The notes beneath the pieces are model-generated. The model was not told the origin of the DNA and did not search any database. It saw only the letters and a list, made by a program, of their open reading frames with translations. A stretch of DNA of 54,510 nucleotides, from the IMG/VR virus record IMGVR_UViG_3300036770_001615, positions 1 to 54,510 of that record. One strand, given 5' to 3'. The stretch is from a virus. Shown in pieces: positions 29,025 to 37,168 of the stretch. The position numbers and the translations under genes were made by a program. The first letter of the stretch is position 1, and the number at the start of each line of letters is the position of its first letter.

Positions 29025-30149
29025 TTATGCGAATGTCACGCCATTGTTACCAATACAGAACCATTTATTAGAAATATATTGTAGTGTGCATCCCTGACCA
29101 GCGGCTGTGAAACTCATAGTACCACCTCCACCCCATCCTGCGTTAGTAACAGTTATTACCATTGCACCTGTATATGCCTTCATCATGAATGTTTTAATCT
29201 GCCCATCAGTACCGGCTGCTAATGTTGCAGTTTCAGATAATGATGTTGAAAAATATGTTGCCGTAACGGCTAAGTTTACACTATTACCAGATGCTAAATC
29301 TTCGCTACCATTAAAATAAACGCTACCATTGGCAGTGACATTACTTGTTGTTATGCTATTGGTAATGGTTATACTGCTGGGTAAGTTTATGTTTATCGTG
29401 CCGGCACCAACAATAGGGCTTCCAGTGACCACTAACTGACTACTTGCAACTCCAACGCTAGTAACGGTACCACCCAATGTGGTTGTAGAAATAGTTACGT
29501 TTCCGTTACCACTACTAACACTTATTCCTGATCCTGCGTTAATTCTTGTAACACCTGTATTAGTCACAGTAATGTTACCACTAGATGTAATTGGTCCACC
29601 GTTGATTTGTATTCCGGCGCCAGGGGTTATACCTACGCTAGTTACTGTACCAGATGTTGCCCCATTACTAGCAGAAATAATTCTGCCATAGGCATCAATA
29701 CTTACGTTTGGATTAGTATATGTGCCCGCAGTTACACCTGATATTGCTAAGTCTATACTCATGTTGCCATCAGCAACTAGAGGGGAGCCTGTAACAGTTA
29801 GTCTAGCGTTACTTGCTGGGAGCAGTCCAACGCTAGTTAATGTGCCGCCACCGTTACCATTGCCACCTGTACTTGATATAGTAACATTACCGTTAGATTG
29901 ATTAATAACAATTCCTGTACCGGCTGTAATACTAGTAACACCTGTATTCGTTATACCAATTGTTCCAGTATTAGCATCAGATGTTACCGCAATACCGTTA
30001 CCTGCATTAAATGTATTGTAAGGGCTTGCATTACCAAATAAGGTAGCAAAATTGACGTTTGTTTTTGTAAATGCGGTGTATAGGCTATCGCTACCCGTGC
30101 TTTCGTTGGGCAAGCCTATACTTATGACCTGAATATTTCCAATTGCCAT
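29025..30149 (-). CDS. Tail-fibre-like structural protein (374 aa)
   Basis: N-terminus MAIGNIQVISIGLPNESTGS, then repeated beta motifs such as TSITAGTGIVINQSNGNVTI and TRINAGSGISVSSGNGNVTI, ending in a compact Gly/aromatic domain with one Cys pair region. It is the first gene of the fibre-like trio, with AAGGA before its ATG and a late promoter box 18 bases upstream. Structural role inferred from composition and place. Confidence 0.62.
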   Translation of the reverse strand: MAIGNIQVISIGLPNESTGSDSLYTAFTKTNVNFATLFGNASPYNTFNAGNGIAVTSDANTGTIGITNTGVTSITAGTGIVINQSNGNVTISSTGGNGNGGGTLTSVGLLPASNARLTVTGSPLVADGNMSIDLAISGVTAGTYTNPNVSIDAYGRIISASNGATSGTVTSVGITPGAGIQINGGPITSSGNITVTNTGVTRINAGSGISVSSGNGNVTISTTTLGGTVTSVGVASSQLVVTGSPIVGAGTININLPSSITITNSITTSNVTANGSVYFNGSEDLASGNSVNLAVTATYFSTSLSETATLAAGTDGQIKTFMMKAYTGAMVITVTNAGWGGGGTMSFTAAGQGCTLQYISNKWFCIGNNGVTFA

Positions 30150-30167
30150 CGATTAGTCCTTATCTTG

Positions 30168-30175
30168 TATTTATC
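30168..30175 (-). promoter_or_regulatory. Late promoter box of the fibre-like genes
   Basis: GATAAATA on the minus strand, overlapping the end of the Fe-S carrier gene; the leader carries AAGGA. Confidence 0.6.
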
Positions 30176-30500
30176 AATAAGGACTAAAAGAACTCCCACA
30201 TCCGCATGTACTTTGTGCTTGAGGGTTAATAATAGCGAATCTTGCGCCCTCTAAATCGTCTTTGAAGTCTACTGTAGCGCCCATTAGGTATTGTGCTGAA
30301 ATAGGGTCTACCAGGACACTTGACGAACCTGCAGGGATTTCAAAATCATCCTCTGCTTGGTCTTCATCGATAGTAAAACCATACTGAAATCCGCTACAAC
30401 CGCCACCTTGAACAAACATTCTTAGTTTAGTTTTAGGATTATTTTCTTCTGCTAAGACTTCAGATATTTTACTTTTTGCTGATTCTGTAATTGTGATCAT
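30174..30500 (-). CDS. A-type iron-sulfur carrier (ErpA/IscA/HesB family)
   Basis: This 108-residue, full-length A-type carrier has the three conserved Cys: Cys35 (GGGCSGFQYGF) and Cys99/Cys101 (STCGCGSSF). These proteins hold and pass Fe-S clusters to target enzymes. Related genes occur in some cyanophages and pelagiphages. It lies next to superoxide dismutase and in a genome region with ferredoxin, radical SAM and many Fe(II) dioxygenases, suggesting it supports iron enzymes during infection. Which subtype it belongs to cannot be told by eye. Confidence 0.88.
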   Translation of the reverse strand: MITITESAKSKISEVLAEENNPKTKLRMFVQGGGCSGFQYGFTIDEDQAEDDFEIPAGSSSVLVDPISAQYLMGATVDFKDDLEGARFAIINPQAQSTCGCGSSFSPY

Positions 30501-30501
30501 G

Positions 30502-31056
30502 TTATAAACTCTTTCCCCATCGTGTTGACATTTTATTCCAGTCTATTATTTTCCATAACTGTTTTAGATATTCTTTTTTATTGCTACCATAATCCAATAT
30601 CCAAGCATGTTCCCACCAGTCTACTAGTAATAGTATGTCATCACGAACCTCGTGGTTGACTATCGTTTTTATCAACCCTGAGGTACTAAGGTATATCCAA
30701 CCACTGCCCTGTATAGACATTGCTTCTTCTTGAAATTTATCTTGGAATTCTCCGTAAGTTCCATGATGAGTTTCTATGAAACTGAGTATTGGACCGTTTG
30801 GTTTATTGATAGTTCTAACAGCCCTAAACTGATCGAACCAAATATTATGCAGAAATACCCCTGCATAATTGAATGACCTGTCGCCCTCACGATCATTATA
30901 TCGTTTAGCGTAGCCTTTCGCTAATTTATTGTAGTGTAATTCAAGGGTGTCATCACTCATCACAGGACTTACGTCCTTTCTAGTGAAGTCTAAGGGATTA
31001 ATTTCTATATCATCCCAGTGGGTCTTACCCTCAAGTAATTGAATAAACGGGAGCAT
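30502..31056 (-). CDS. Iron/manganese superoxide dismutase
   Basis: This 184-residue protein shows the Fe/Mn SOD pattern: MSDDTLELHYNKLAKGY (first His ligand), GVFLHNIWFDQF (second His), GSGWIYLS, and LLLVDWWEHAWILDYGSNKK with the Asp and His ligands. The enzyme removes superoxide in the cytoplasm. It is slightly shorter and more diverged than host enzymes (about 190-200 residues), as in other phage SODs. It has no ribosome site; a late box lies exactly 5 nt before the ATG. Neighbour of the Fe-S carrier. Confidence 0.85.
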   Translation of the reverse strand: MLPFIQLLEGKTHWDDIEINPLDFTRKDVSPVMSDDTLELHYNKLAKGYAKRYNDREGDRSFNYAGVFLHNIWFDQFRAVRTINKPNGPILSFIETHHGTYGEFQDKFQEEAMSIQGSGWIYLSTSGLIKTIVNHEVRDDILLLVDWWEHAWILDYGSNKKEYLKQLWKIIDWNKMSTRWGKSL

Positions 31057-31061
31057 GCATA

Positions 31062-31069
31062 TATTTATC
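31062..31069 (-). promoter_or_regulatory. Late promoter box 5 nt before the SOD start
   Basis: GATAAATA-TATGC-ATG on the minus strand; predicts a leaderless SOD mRNA. Confidence 0.55.
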
Positions 31070-31799
31070 GCATGCTAATTGACTGGATAATTTGGTCCGT
31101 TATAATTTGATTTGTTTTTATGCCTGAATGTGCCAAATCTCTGGCTAAATCAATTTTCTTAATTATAAAGTCATATGTTTGAAAAGAACTTAATGCCGAG
31201 TATTGTATATGAAATAAAGGAACATCAATGATGTTTGATAACAAGTTATATGCAATATATTTTCTAGCGTGGAAAAAACCTGTGATTTCCCCAGCAGCCA
31301 TAAAATTTTTGTACTCATGTTCTTTATGCCAAGTTCCCATTAGTATAATGTTTTCATAGTTTGGAAAAACACCGGCATATCTACTATGGTCAGGCCATTG
31401 AATAAAAACATATTTTGGTTTCTTTTTAAACTTCAAAAACCAAGAGATTAAATTATGTTCTAATACATCTAGTCCTGCTCCACCAACGGCTAGATTGTAG
31501 TAGTCTATATTAAAATGTTGCGATACCTTATAAGGATATGTATCTTCTAGTGCAAGTCCTACGCCTTCGGTATGACTACAACCAGTAAAAAGTATATAGT
31601 TGTCAAAATTTAAGTCTTTTATATCTTTGCATCGAAATCCATGCGAGTTATGCTTATAGGTGAATTGTTTAGTCCTATATAACCAATCTTCGGGTTGATT
31701 TAATAAATTGGTTTTGTATAGTTCGATAGAATCCCCGCCGGTAAAGGGGGATTCTATGTTTATAGATTCTGTGCAAATAAAATCATCAAGAAATTTCAT
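31065..31799 (-). CDS. SGNH-hydrolase-like protein (244 aa)
   Basis: Block I is clear (ILFTGCSHTEGVGLALEDTY, Gly-Cys-Ser), followed by NLAVGGAGLDVLEHNLISW (block II Gly and a conserved Asp) and FIQWPDHSRYAG where block III lies. SGNH enzymes cleave esters on sugars or lipids. The catalytic Asp/His pair near the end is not obvious. It overlaps the paralogous gene upstream by four bases; the two are an old tandem duplication. Confidence 0.6.
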   Translation of the reverse strand: MKFLDDFICTESINIESPFTGGDSIELYKTNLLNQPEDWLYRTKQFTYKHNSHGFRCKDIKDLNFDNYILFTGCSHTEGVGLALEDTYPYKVSQHFNIDYYNLAVGGAGLDVLEHNLISWFLKFKKKPKYVFIQWPDHSRYAGVFPNYENIILMGTWHKEHEYKNFMAAGEITGFFHARKYIAYNLLSNIIDVPLFHIQYSALSSFQTYDFIIKKIDLARDLAHSGIKTNQIITDQIIQSISMR

Positions 31800-32413
31800 G
31801 GTCTAATCTTATTGGATACACTCTTTAGTGTGTTTACAATTAAATCTGCTATACCAATTTGATCATATGCATCACCATTAAATTTTAAATCAATAACATT
31901 GTCTGTTTCTATTGTCTTTTCTTTTTCAGAAAATACAATTTGATACATAGGATAGTTTAATTGTTTAACTTGTGTGGATAAAAATGCTCGTCTACTAGAA
32001 TGAAATCCGGCAGTATTTCCAATGGTCATTACTGTCATTACATCCTCATCATTATAATTTGCCGGCTTAACATATGTAAGTGTAGAGTCTGCGACTAGTA
32101 TTGCATTAGCAAACTCTGAAGCAAAAATGATTGCTTTAGGAGGTTGTTTTATTAAGGCGATCCAACTAAATAGATTAAATTTTATAGAGTCAATGCCACC
32201 GTTAAAGATAGATAGGTTGTAGTAATCTAGATTTAGTTTTTTAGAAACTATATAGGGAAAAGTTTCTTCGATAGGCAAATGATAAGATAAGCAAATATTA
32301 TCCCCTACAAATAAAATATAATTGTGTAGGTTTATATCAGATAGTTCTTTGCACCGATGTCCATATGAATTTAAATTAACATTTGATTCCCAATTCTTTA
32401 AGAATTTGCTCAT
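31796..32413 (-). CDS. SGNH-hydrolase-like paralogue, diverged (205 aa)
   Basis: It aligns by eye with the gene at 31065: LSDINLHNYILFVGDNICLS replaces the GCSHT block, so the nucleophile Ser is lost or shifted, while PIEETFPYIVSKKLNLDYYN is well kept. The true start is ATG 32413, overlapping the IF-1 stop (TGATG). Likely a binding or regulatory paralogue of its neighbour, not an active esterase. Confidence 0.55.
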   Translation of the reverse strand: MSKFLKNWESNVNLNSYGHRCKELSDINLHNYILFVGDNICLSYHLPIEETFPYIVSKKLNLDYYNLSIFNGGIDSIKFNLFSWIALIKQPPKAIIFASEFANAILVADSTLTYVKPANYNDEDVMTVMTIGNTAGFHSSRRAFLSTQVKQLNYPMYQIVFSEKEKTIETDNVIDLKFNGDAYDQIGIADLIVNTLKSVSNKIRP

Positions 32414-32628
32414 CAACGACGCCTTACAATTCTTCCTTTTGTTAGGTCGTAAGGACTTAATTCAACCTCGACATTATCACCTAATAAGATTCTAATTTCA
32501 TGTTGACGCATCTTACCTGACACGTAACTTAAAATAGTTGTACCGGTTTCCAACTTTACTTTAAACGTAGCGTTGGGCATAACGTCAACAACTTCACCTT
32601 CAAACTTAATCGTACCTTCTTTAGCCAT
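32413..32628 (-). CDS. infA: Translation initiation factor IF-1
   Basis: This 71-residue protein spans the whole S1/OB fold of bacterial IF-1: [20 protein letters not shown], then [20 protein letters not shown] and the end [17 protein letters not shown]-1 binds the ribosomal A site on the 30S subunit and helps choose initiator tRNA. A strong sigma70 promoter and AAGGAG lead it, so it should be made early. The window also has an initiator-type tRNA. It is diverged from host IF-1 enough to look long resident in the phage. Confidence 0.9.
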   Translation of the reverse strand: MAKEGTIKFEGEVVDVMPNATFKVKLETGTTILSYVSGKMRQHEIRILLGDNVEVELSPYDLTKGRIVRRR

Positions 32629-32666
32629 TGTGTTTACTCAAATCTCCTTAGTTAAAACACATAGAC

Positions 32667-32695
32667 ATTATAACAGAAGGTAATACTAAAGTCAA
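32667..32695 (-). promoter_or_regulatory. sigma70-type promoter of infA
   Basis: Minus strand TTGACT (32690-32695), 17-bp spacer, TATAAT (32667-32672), then AAGGAG before the IF-1 ATG. Confidence 0.8.
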
Positions 32696-32698
32696 CAT

Positions 32699-33286
32699 TC
32701 ATTTCTTTAAGATTGCCCAAACTTTTTCCTTCTCTATAATCTCTTTTTCTAGTTCTTTATAACGTTTACCCAATTCTTTAAGTTCATCCCATTTATCTTC
32801 TAGTTCAGGATTGGGATGTAATATGGCTAAACGTTCTTCTATCTTTTCAAACATTTCATTAATGCTTTTACCCTTGATCTTTACATCACCTTCAAACTCA
32901 GCATCACCGTTTACCTTTAGTCCTGGGTTAGTATTAACACTACCCCACATTATAGTATCACTCATACCTGTAGTCAATACTGTTCCGGCGCCACCGCTAC
33001 CACCAATACCAATAATTGGATTATTATAAACTGGGTTTACAAACGGATTAGTATTACCTGTCGTGTATGTATATTGACCACTACCCATAGCACCTATACT
33101 ATACGAACCCATTCCAGTACTAGATGTACTTGCTGTAATATTACTTTGATACGTTAAATCAGATAAGTTGATACTCATATTATCATCTAGATCAGATATC
33201 TTAAACAAATCTTGTTGTAGATTATCATCACCCAATGATGTAATGGTAATAGTATCGTATGAATAATTTGGATTAGATTGTGACAT
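32699..33286 (-). CDS. Conserved large-phage protein with coiled-coil end (195 aa)
   Basis: The N-terminal 110 residues are Ser/Thr/Gly/Asn-rich; the C-terminal 75 are conserved in style with T4-like phage proteins I recall: GLKVNGDAEFEGDVKIKGKS, then MFEKIEERLAILHPNPELED and a Lys/Glu coiled coil (ELGKRYKELEKEIIEKEKVW). A structural or assembly role is plausible but not shown. It overlaps the AbrB-like gene by one base. Confidence 0.65.
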   Translation of the reverse strand: MSQSNPNYSYDTITITSLGDDNLQQDLFKISDLDDNMSINLSDLTYQSNITASTSSTGMGSYSIGAMGSGQYTYTTGNTNPFVNPVYNNPIIGIGGSGGAGTVLTTGMSDTIMWGSVNTNPGLKVNGDAEFEGDVKIKGKSINEMFEKIEERLAILHPNPELEDKWDELKELGKRYKELEKEIIEKEKVWAILKK

Positions 33287-33465
33287 TATTTGTTAGCCTT
33301 TTTAAGAATTAGTCGGCCTTTGTCATCAACATCAATTTCTACATCATCCCCTTCTTTTAATTTCAATGCTTCTAGTAATGGAGGGGGTAACGGGATAATC
33401 AAATCCCCATTTTCATCTTCCTGTGTGATGACTTCATATCTGCGTTTATCGATTGTTTTGGCCAT
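33286..33465 (-). CDS. AbrB/SpoVT-like small protein (59 aa)
   Basis: This short gene, overlapping the following gene by one base, encodes YEVITQEDENGDLIIPLPPP followed by LLEALKLKEGDDVEIDVDDK, the swapped-hairpin pattern of AbrB/MazE-type DNA-binding proteins. Such proteins act as transcription regulators or antitoxins; no toxin gene is next to it, so regulation is likelier. Its own promoter lies 6 bases before the ATG, so the mRNA has a very short leader. Confidence 0.72.
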   Translation of the reverse strand: MAKTIDKRRYEVITQEDENGDLIIPLPPPLLEALKLKEGDDVEIDVDDKGRLILKKANK

Positions 33466-33470
33466 GTTAT

Positions 33471-33499
33471 ATTATACTGTTGTTAATGTGCTACGTCAA
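33471..33499 (-). promoter_or_regulatory. sigma70-type promoter of the AbrB-like gene
   Basis: Minus strand TTGACG (33494-33499), 17-bp spacer, TATAAT (33471-33476). Confidence 0.7.
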
Positions 33500-34081
33500 C
33501 TATTTAGTTACCCAATGTGATAAGAATAAATCTCTGTCACCTTCGTACCCTAATTTAAGATTGTCTACCCCGTGACCATAATATCCATTGTGACATATGA
33601 TAGAGTTAGATGTTGTTTCAAACTTATACATTGGTTCATTTTCTACTAATGATACATTTAATTGTCCACCATAACTAATGTCCCAATTAGGATGCATATA
33701 GTATATTACTACCCAATGGTTTTTTGGTAATATCCCGGGCAACATCCCATGTTTATGCCAATACGTAACTTGGTTATTTCTATAGCATCGTACCATGTAG
33801 GGTTTTGGATCTGCTAAGTTATTAGATTCTAACCATTGTTTAATATGATACATCAAATTAGTAAATGTATTGCCTATGTATTTCTCGTATGTGTCTATGT
33901 CAAATTTATAATTGACAATGGAACCCATAAACACTTTGTGGTCTGTATTTTCTTGTACTGTTCCATCTTGATTTATTACGATTGATTTATCACGTTTGTT
34001 AACCAAATCATCTTTATAACCAAGTAAATTTTGAAAATCATTTTGGTTTAATAATGATGTATTATGAAATATACCGTTCAT
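33500..34081 (-). CDS. 2OG-Fe(II)-oxygenase-like protein (193 aa)
   Basis: VTYWHKHGMLPGILPKNHW, YGGQLNVSLVENEPMYKFET, ICHNGYYGHGVDNL and GDRDLFLSHWV follow the jellyroll order of phage 2OG oxygenases with a distal His and Arg. The first metal ligand pair is not a clean HxD (HKHG), so activity is less sure. The start at 34081 is set by ATGA overlap with the upstream gene. Function unknown. Confidence 0.55.
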   Translation of the reverse strand: MNGIFHNTSLLNQNDFQNLLGYKDDLVNKRDKSIVINQDGTVQENTDHKVFMGSIVNYKFDIDTYEKYIGNTFTNLMYHIKQWLESNNLADPKPYMVRCYRNNQVTYWHKHGMLPGILPKNHWVVIYYMHPNWDISYGGQLNVSLVENEPMYKFETTSNSIICHNGYYGHGVDNLKLGYEGDRDLFLSHWVTK

Positions 34082-34917
34082 AGTGCCCATGGCATTTTTT
34101 CTTCTAATAGTTTTCTTTGACTATTTAAATAACTTTCATATAAGTTAACAGTTCCTTCGTTTATGTCTTTACCGGTAATAACACTTAAATCATTTAATGT
34201 TTTATCTTTGTTATTCATTATATCGTAGAATTTAAATTCATATATATCCGAATGATAATCGTAGAATTTACCTAAATCTACATATTGAAAGTTTTCTTCA
34301 AAAGAGGATAGGTACTTATCTACTTCTTCAGTAGTAGCATCCATTGGGTGTTTTGATTCAATGTTATGTCGCAAACAAATTTTATTCCATTGATTTAAAT
34401 ATGAAACGCTATTAATGCTAGTTTCGCTTGCAACATGTCTTATAGATTTGTAAAAAAAATTTCCTCTTATTAATTTTTCTTCTTTAGGGGTATGACTAAT
34501 AATTAATATCTTTCCTAAAGGAAATCTAATCTTGTATCTATTAAAACTAATAGGAACATGATTAGTAAAAACTAAAGGTCTAGATTCGTCTAAGGGTTCT
34601 GCTAATTCAAACTCTACTGCACTATGACGTTTATAAAATAAATGATGTTGATATCTAAATCTATAAACAAAATTAGGATCCTCTAATTTCTTTTTATCTA
34701 ATATCTTTTTTGGTATAGACTCTGATACATAATTCCTATCATTTTTTATTTTTAGAGGAACATCGTAATGAGCATTGGCTTTTGAAAAGGAATAATTTAA
34801 TTCATTAGGATAATATAGACTATAAACCAATAATCTTAAAAAACTACCACCTGCTCCGGGAGCATATATGACATAGTATGCAGGCGTCTTGTCAAATGAT
34901 CTTACCAAGCCCTGCAT
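34078..34917 (-). CDS. Sulfotransferase-like P-loop protein (279 aa)
   Basis: Near the N-terminus, YYVIYAPGAGGSFLRLLVYS resembles the PAPS-binding loop of sulfotransferase-like proteins, and later LGKILIISHTPKEEKLIRGN may be the second phosphate-binding strand. These enzymes move sulfate from PAPS to sugars or proteins. ATG 34917 overlaps the previous stop by 16 bases and replaces a TTG at 34959. Placement among surface-modifying enzymes would fit glycan sulfation, but the assignment is tentative. Confidence 0.45.
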   Translation of the reverse strand: MQGLVRSFDKTPAYYVIYAPGAGGSFLRLLVYSLYYPNELNYSFSKANAHYDVPLKIKNDRNYVSESIPKKILDKKKLEDPNFVYRFRYQHHLFYKRHSAVEFELAEPLDESRPLVFTNHVPISFNRYKIRFPLGKILIISHTPKEEKLIRGNFFYKSIRHVASETSINSVSYLNQWNKICLRHNIESKHPMDATTEEVDKYLSSFEENFQYVDLGKFYDYHSDIYEFKFYDIMNNKDKTLNDLSVITGKDINEGTVNLYESYLNSQRKLLEEKMPWAL

Positions 34918-35366
34918 GACCAATAACGTGCTTTCCAACGTGGTCCCGGATTCTTGCAATTATGTCTAGCACGGAAACTCTTGCGGCGTTTTGGATTTGA
35001 CTTTTTAATCTTCATTTTTTTATCGCCGAAGTTGACCTTGACAACTTTGCCATTGGGTTTACGAACATAGACCTTAGATTTCTTAACGTCCCCTGCCATT
35101 GGTTTACCCAATTGGACCTTGCGTCCTTGATACTCTGCTTCACTTATTACTAGTTCTTCAGATTCACATATTATTTGATTAATATCTAGGAAGTCCAAAG
35201 TAGCGTCATCTGCTTCTAATATGATACCATCTTCCATAAATCCTACGATTCCAGTTTCAATAACGAAATCATCACTTAATTCAAAATCGACACTATCATA
35301 TAGTTCAATAACTTCGGTTTCTTGAATATCATCTAAAACTTGTAATAAATTTCTAAAGTCTGACAT
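34902..35366 (-). CDS. Phage protein with conserved basic Cys-containing C-terminus
   Basis: ATG 35366 follows GGAGAACAACT; the upstream in-frame start was rejected. The first 90 residues are very acidic (DIQETEVIELYDSVDFELSD); the last 50 are basic: VYVRKPNGKVVKVNFGDKKM, then RRKSFRARHNCKNPGPRWKA and RYWSCRAW. I recall this Cys/Trp-containing tail on several T4-like phage proteins, function unknown. The charge split suggests a scaffold or assembly role. A late box lies upstream. Confidence 0.6.
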   Translation of the reverse strand: MSDFRNLLQVLDDIQETEVIELYDSVDFELSDDFVIETGIVGFMEDGIILEADDATLDFLDINQIICESEELVISEAEYQGRKVQLGKPMAGDVKKSKVYVRKPNGKVVKVNFGDKKMKIKKSNPKRRKSFRARHNCKNPGPRWKARYWSCRAW

Positions 35367-35389
35367 AGTTGTTCTCCTACTTGTATTTA

Positions 35390-35941
35390 TCAGAATATAT
35401 TCCAAATATTTGGATTTTTATTAACAATCTCATCAAACTCGTAGTCATAACTGATTTGTAGTAGAATCCTAGAAAAACTGTCCTGAAGTACCCGAACATT
35501 ATGTAGATTGTTCACGTTAACTAATGTTGGATAATTACTACTATATACGCTAGTTTGAATAGGTTTATATGGATTGGGTTTACCTCTAGGGGGGATAGTA
35601 ATAGAGTTATCATAAAAGTTGATAGGTTCCTGTAGATTATAGACTATAGGGATAGTCATACAGGTTAGTCTATCATCGTCCCTATGGGTAGTAGTTAAGT
35701 ACCATTTACCGTCTTTTAATGATTTGTCATGACATTGTATAACAATGTTTTTATAGGGTAATCCTATACCGTCTATTATACCAGTTAGTAAATTTTTATA
35801 GTACGGATTGAAAAACTCTAGACCTACATAATTCCTACTGTCCCAAATATGATGTGCATTTGAAACTAAATCATCCCAGTGGTTCTTGATTACGCTAGGG
35901 TCATCTAGTCTGACAGTAAGAAGTTCAGCAAGATTATTCAT
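35390..35941 (-). CDS. Asp/Asn-hydroxylase-like protein (183 aa)
   Basis: WYLTTTHRDDDRLTCMTIPI gives a His-Arg-Asp metal pair, EPINFYDNSITIPPRG the core strands, and NVNNLHNVRVLQDSFSRILL the distal His and Arg. This is the cupin-type hydroxylase pattern seen several times here. It overlaps the upstream oxygenase by eight bases, part of a run of three oxygenases and a nucleotidase. Confidence 0.6.
   Translation of the reverse strand: MNNLAELLTVRLDDPSVIKNHWDDLVSNAHHIWDSRNYVGLEFFNPYYKNLLTGIIDGIGLPYKNIVIQCHDKSLKDGKWYLTTTHRDDDRLTCMTIPIVYNLQEPINFYDNSITIPPRGKPNPYKPIQTSVYSSNYPTLVNVNNLHNVRVLQDSFSRILLQISYDYEFDEIVNKNPNIWNIF
35394..35401 (-). promoter_or_regulatory. Late promoter box
   Basis: GATAAATA on the minus strand inside the end of the upstream gene, about 28 bases before ATG 35366, with GGAG in the leader. 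Confidence 0.5.
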
Positions 35942-36539
35942 ACCAACTCATACCTAAAAACATTCTAAGAGGGCATGCTTGATTTATAGGTGTCATCCAA
36001 TGTGGATGATCTCTAGTCCACATGACCATAGTATTTGGTTTAGGACTAAAGGGTATTTTATCTAACTCTGCTAGTGAAGATAGGTGTAATATACCTCCCC
36101 AACTATCATCCCAGTGTTCGTGACAAAATAGCAGTGAGGTAAAACATTTATCTATAGGTGCTCCCTTTACTGCACCATCGCTATGTCTATGCATCTTTGT
36201 ATCCATATCACCGTATTGCAACCAAATGTTACTAAGTTTTATGTTTGGATAACCCTTGTCAATAATATATTGTCGTAACTTTTGTACTGGTTCTCTAATA
36301 TCATTCCCAAAAAAACCCAATGACTCTTTTTCAACGTCATCAGAGTTACACCAAAATCTAACACGTTTTGCCTCTTGTTCAGATTTGATGGGGTTGTATC
36401 TACCGTATTCTATAGATATGTTGTCATCAACATCAAATGCACCGTATTCTAACTTTGATAACTTGTAAAATTTGCTTACTCTTTTATTAAGTTTGTCAAA
36501 TGAATCAGTATCAATAAAGTTTGATTCAGTGAAGTACAT
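35934..36539 (-). CDS. 2OG-Fe(II) oxygenase (201 aa)
   Basis: The iron site is His119/Asp121 (KMHRHSDGAVKG) with distal His180 (TRDHPHWMTPI) and 2OG Arg192 (PLRMFLGMSW). DDSWGGILHLSSL is the usual core strand. It shares one base with the upstream paralogue at 36539-37168, which has the same design, so the pair arose by tandem duplication. Substrate unknown. Confidence 0.8.
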   Translation of the reverse strand: MYFTESNFIDTDSFDKLNKRVSKFYKLSKLEYGAFDVDDNISIEYGRYNPIKSEQEAKRVRFWCNSDDVEKESLGFFGNDIREPVQKLRQYIIDKGYPNIKLSNIWLQYGDMDTKMHRHSDGAVKGAPIDKCFTSLLFCHEHWDDSWGGILHLSSLAELDKIPFSPKPNTMVMWTRDHPHWMTPINQACPLRMFLGMSWYE

Positions 36540-37168
36540 TAGTGTGCATTCCTATATATGTTAGTGTCATTACTAGTACTCCAACCAGTACCTAAAAATG
36601 CTCTCATATAATTTGAGTCATTTACTGTAACAGTGTTCACTTTGTGCCAAACATCTCGACTCCAAATCAACATTCGATTTGGTATTGGTTGTATTATTTG
36701 TCTTTCTACCAACTCGTTGACACGAACTAATTTACCTTCGCTGTCTTTAGGAGCAATAGGATCACCAACGACAAATTCACCACCATAATGCGGTTCCCAA
36801 TCACTTACATATATTAGTGCGGTATAAGTATTTTCTTGCTTACTATTTCTTAATGCTTGATCTTGGTGTACAGGAATAGACATAGTATCAATAATATACT
36901 GGTACCAAACAGAATAATTATGTATCTCGTCTATTCCTAAAGATTGCATAGTGGATATAATCTTTTCAATAGCAGGAATACACTCTTTACCTAATAAGTT
37001 GCATCCCTCACGCCAATTTCCAGTGGGATCATGATAGGTCAATCGCACCGGCTCATCTGAGTTTTTATCAAATTTTTTCTTGTCGGTAGCAACGAATCGT
37101 TTGGTGATTCGATTTTTTAATGCTTGAAATTGATCTTGTGGTAAAAAGTTGTCTACGTAATGTATCAT
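36539..37168 (-). CDS. 2OG-Fe(II) oxygenase (209 aa)
   Basis: Iron ligands His101/Asp103 (SIPVHQDQAL) and His175 (SRDVWHKVNTV), with Arg189 (YMRAFLGTGWS). PHYGGEFVVGDPIAP is the core strand. It overlaps the upstream nucleotidase by four bases and the downstream paralogue by one, so four genes are translated in series. Confidence 0.82.
   Translation of the reverse strand: MIHYVDNFLPQDQFQALKNRITKRFVATDKKKFDKNSDEPVRLTYHDPTGNWREGCNLLGKECIPAIEKIISTMQSLGIDEIHNYSVWYQYIIDTMSIPVHQDQALRNSKQENTYTALIYVSDWEPHYGGEFVVGDPIAPKDSEGKLVRVNELVERQIIQPIPNRMLIWSRDVWHKVNTVTVNDSNYMRAFLGTGWSTSNDTNIYRNAH

Noticed and set aside
25887-29691. Plus-strand ORFs opposite the fibre-like genes
   Set aside because: Low-complexity Pro/Leu/Ser shadows caused by the Asn/Gly/Ser repeats on the other strand.
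25454-30149. Possible CRISPR array because of short repeated DNA units
   Set aside because: The repeats are in frame with protein repeats and vary as codons do; there are no uniform spacers and no cas genes.
33286-33465. Toxin-antitoxin module with the AbrB-like protein as antitoxin
   Set aside because: No toxin-like partner on either side; both neighbours are phage structural-type or oxygenase genes.
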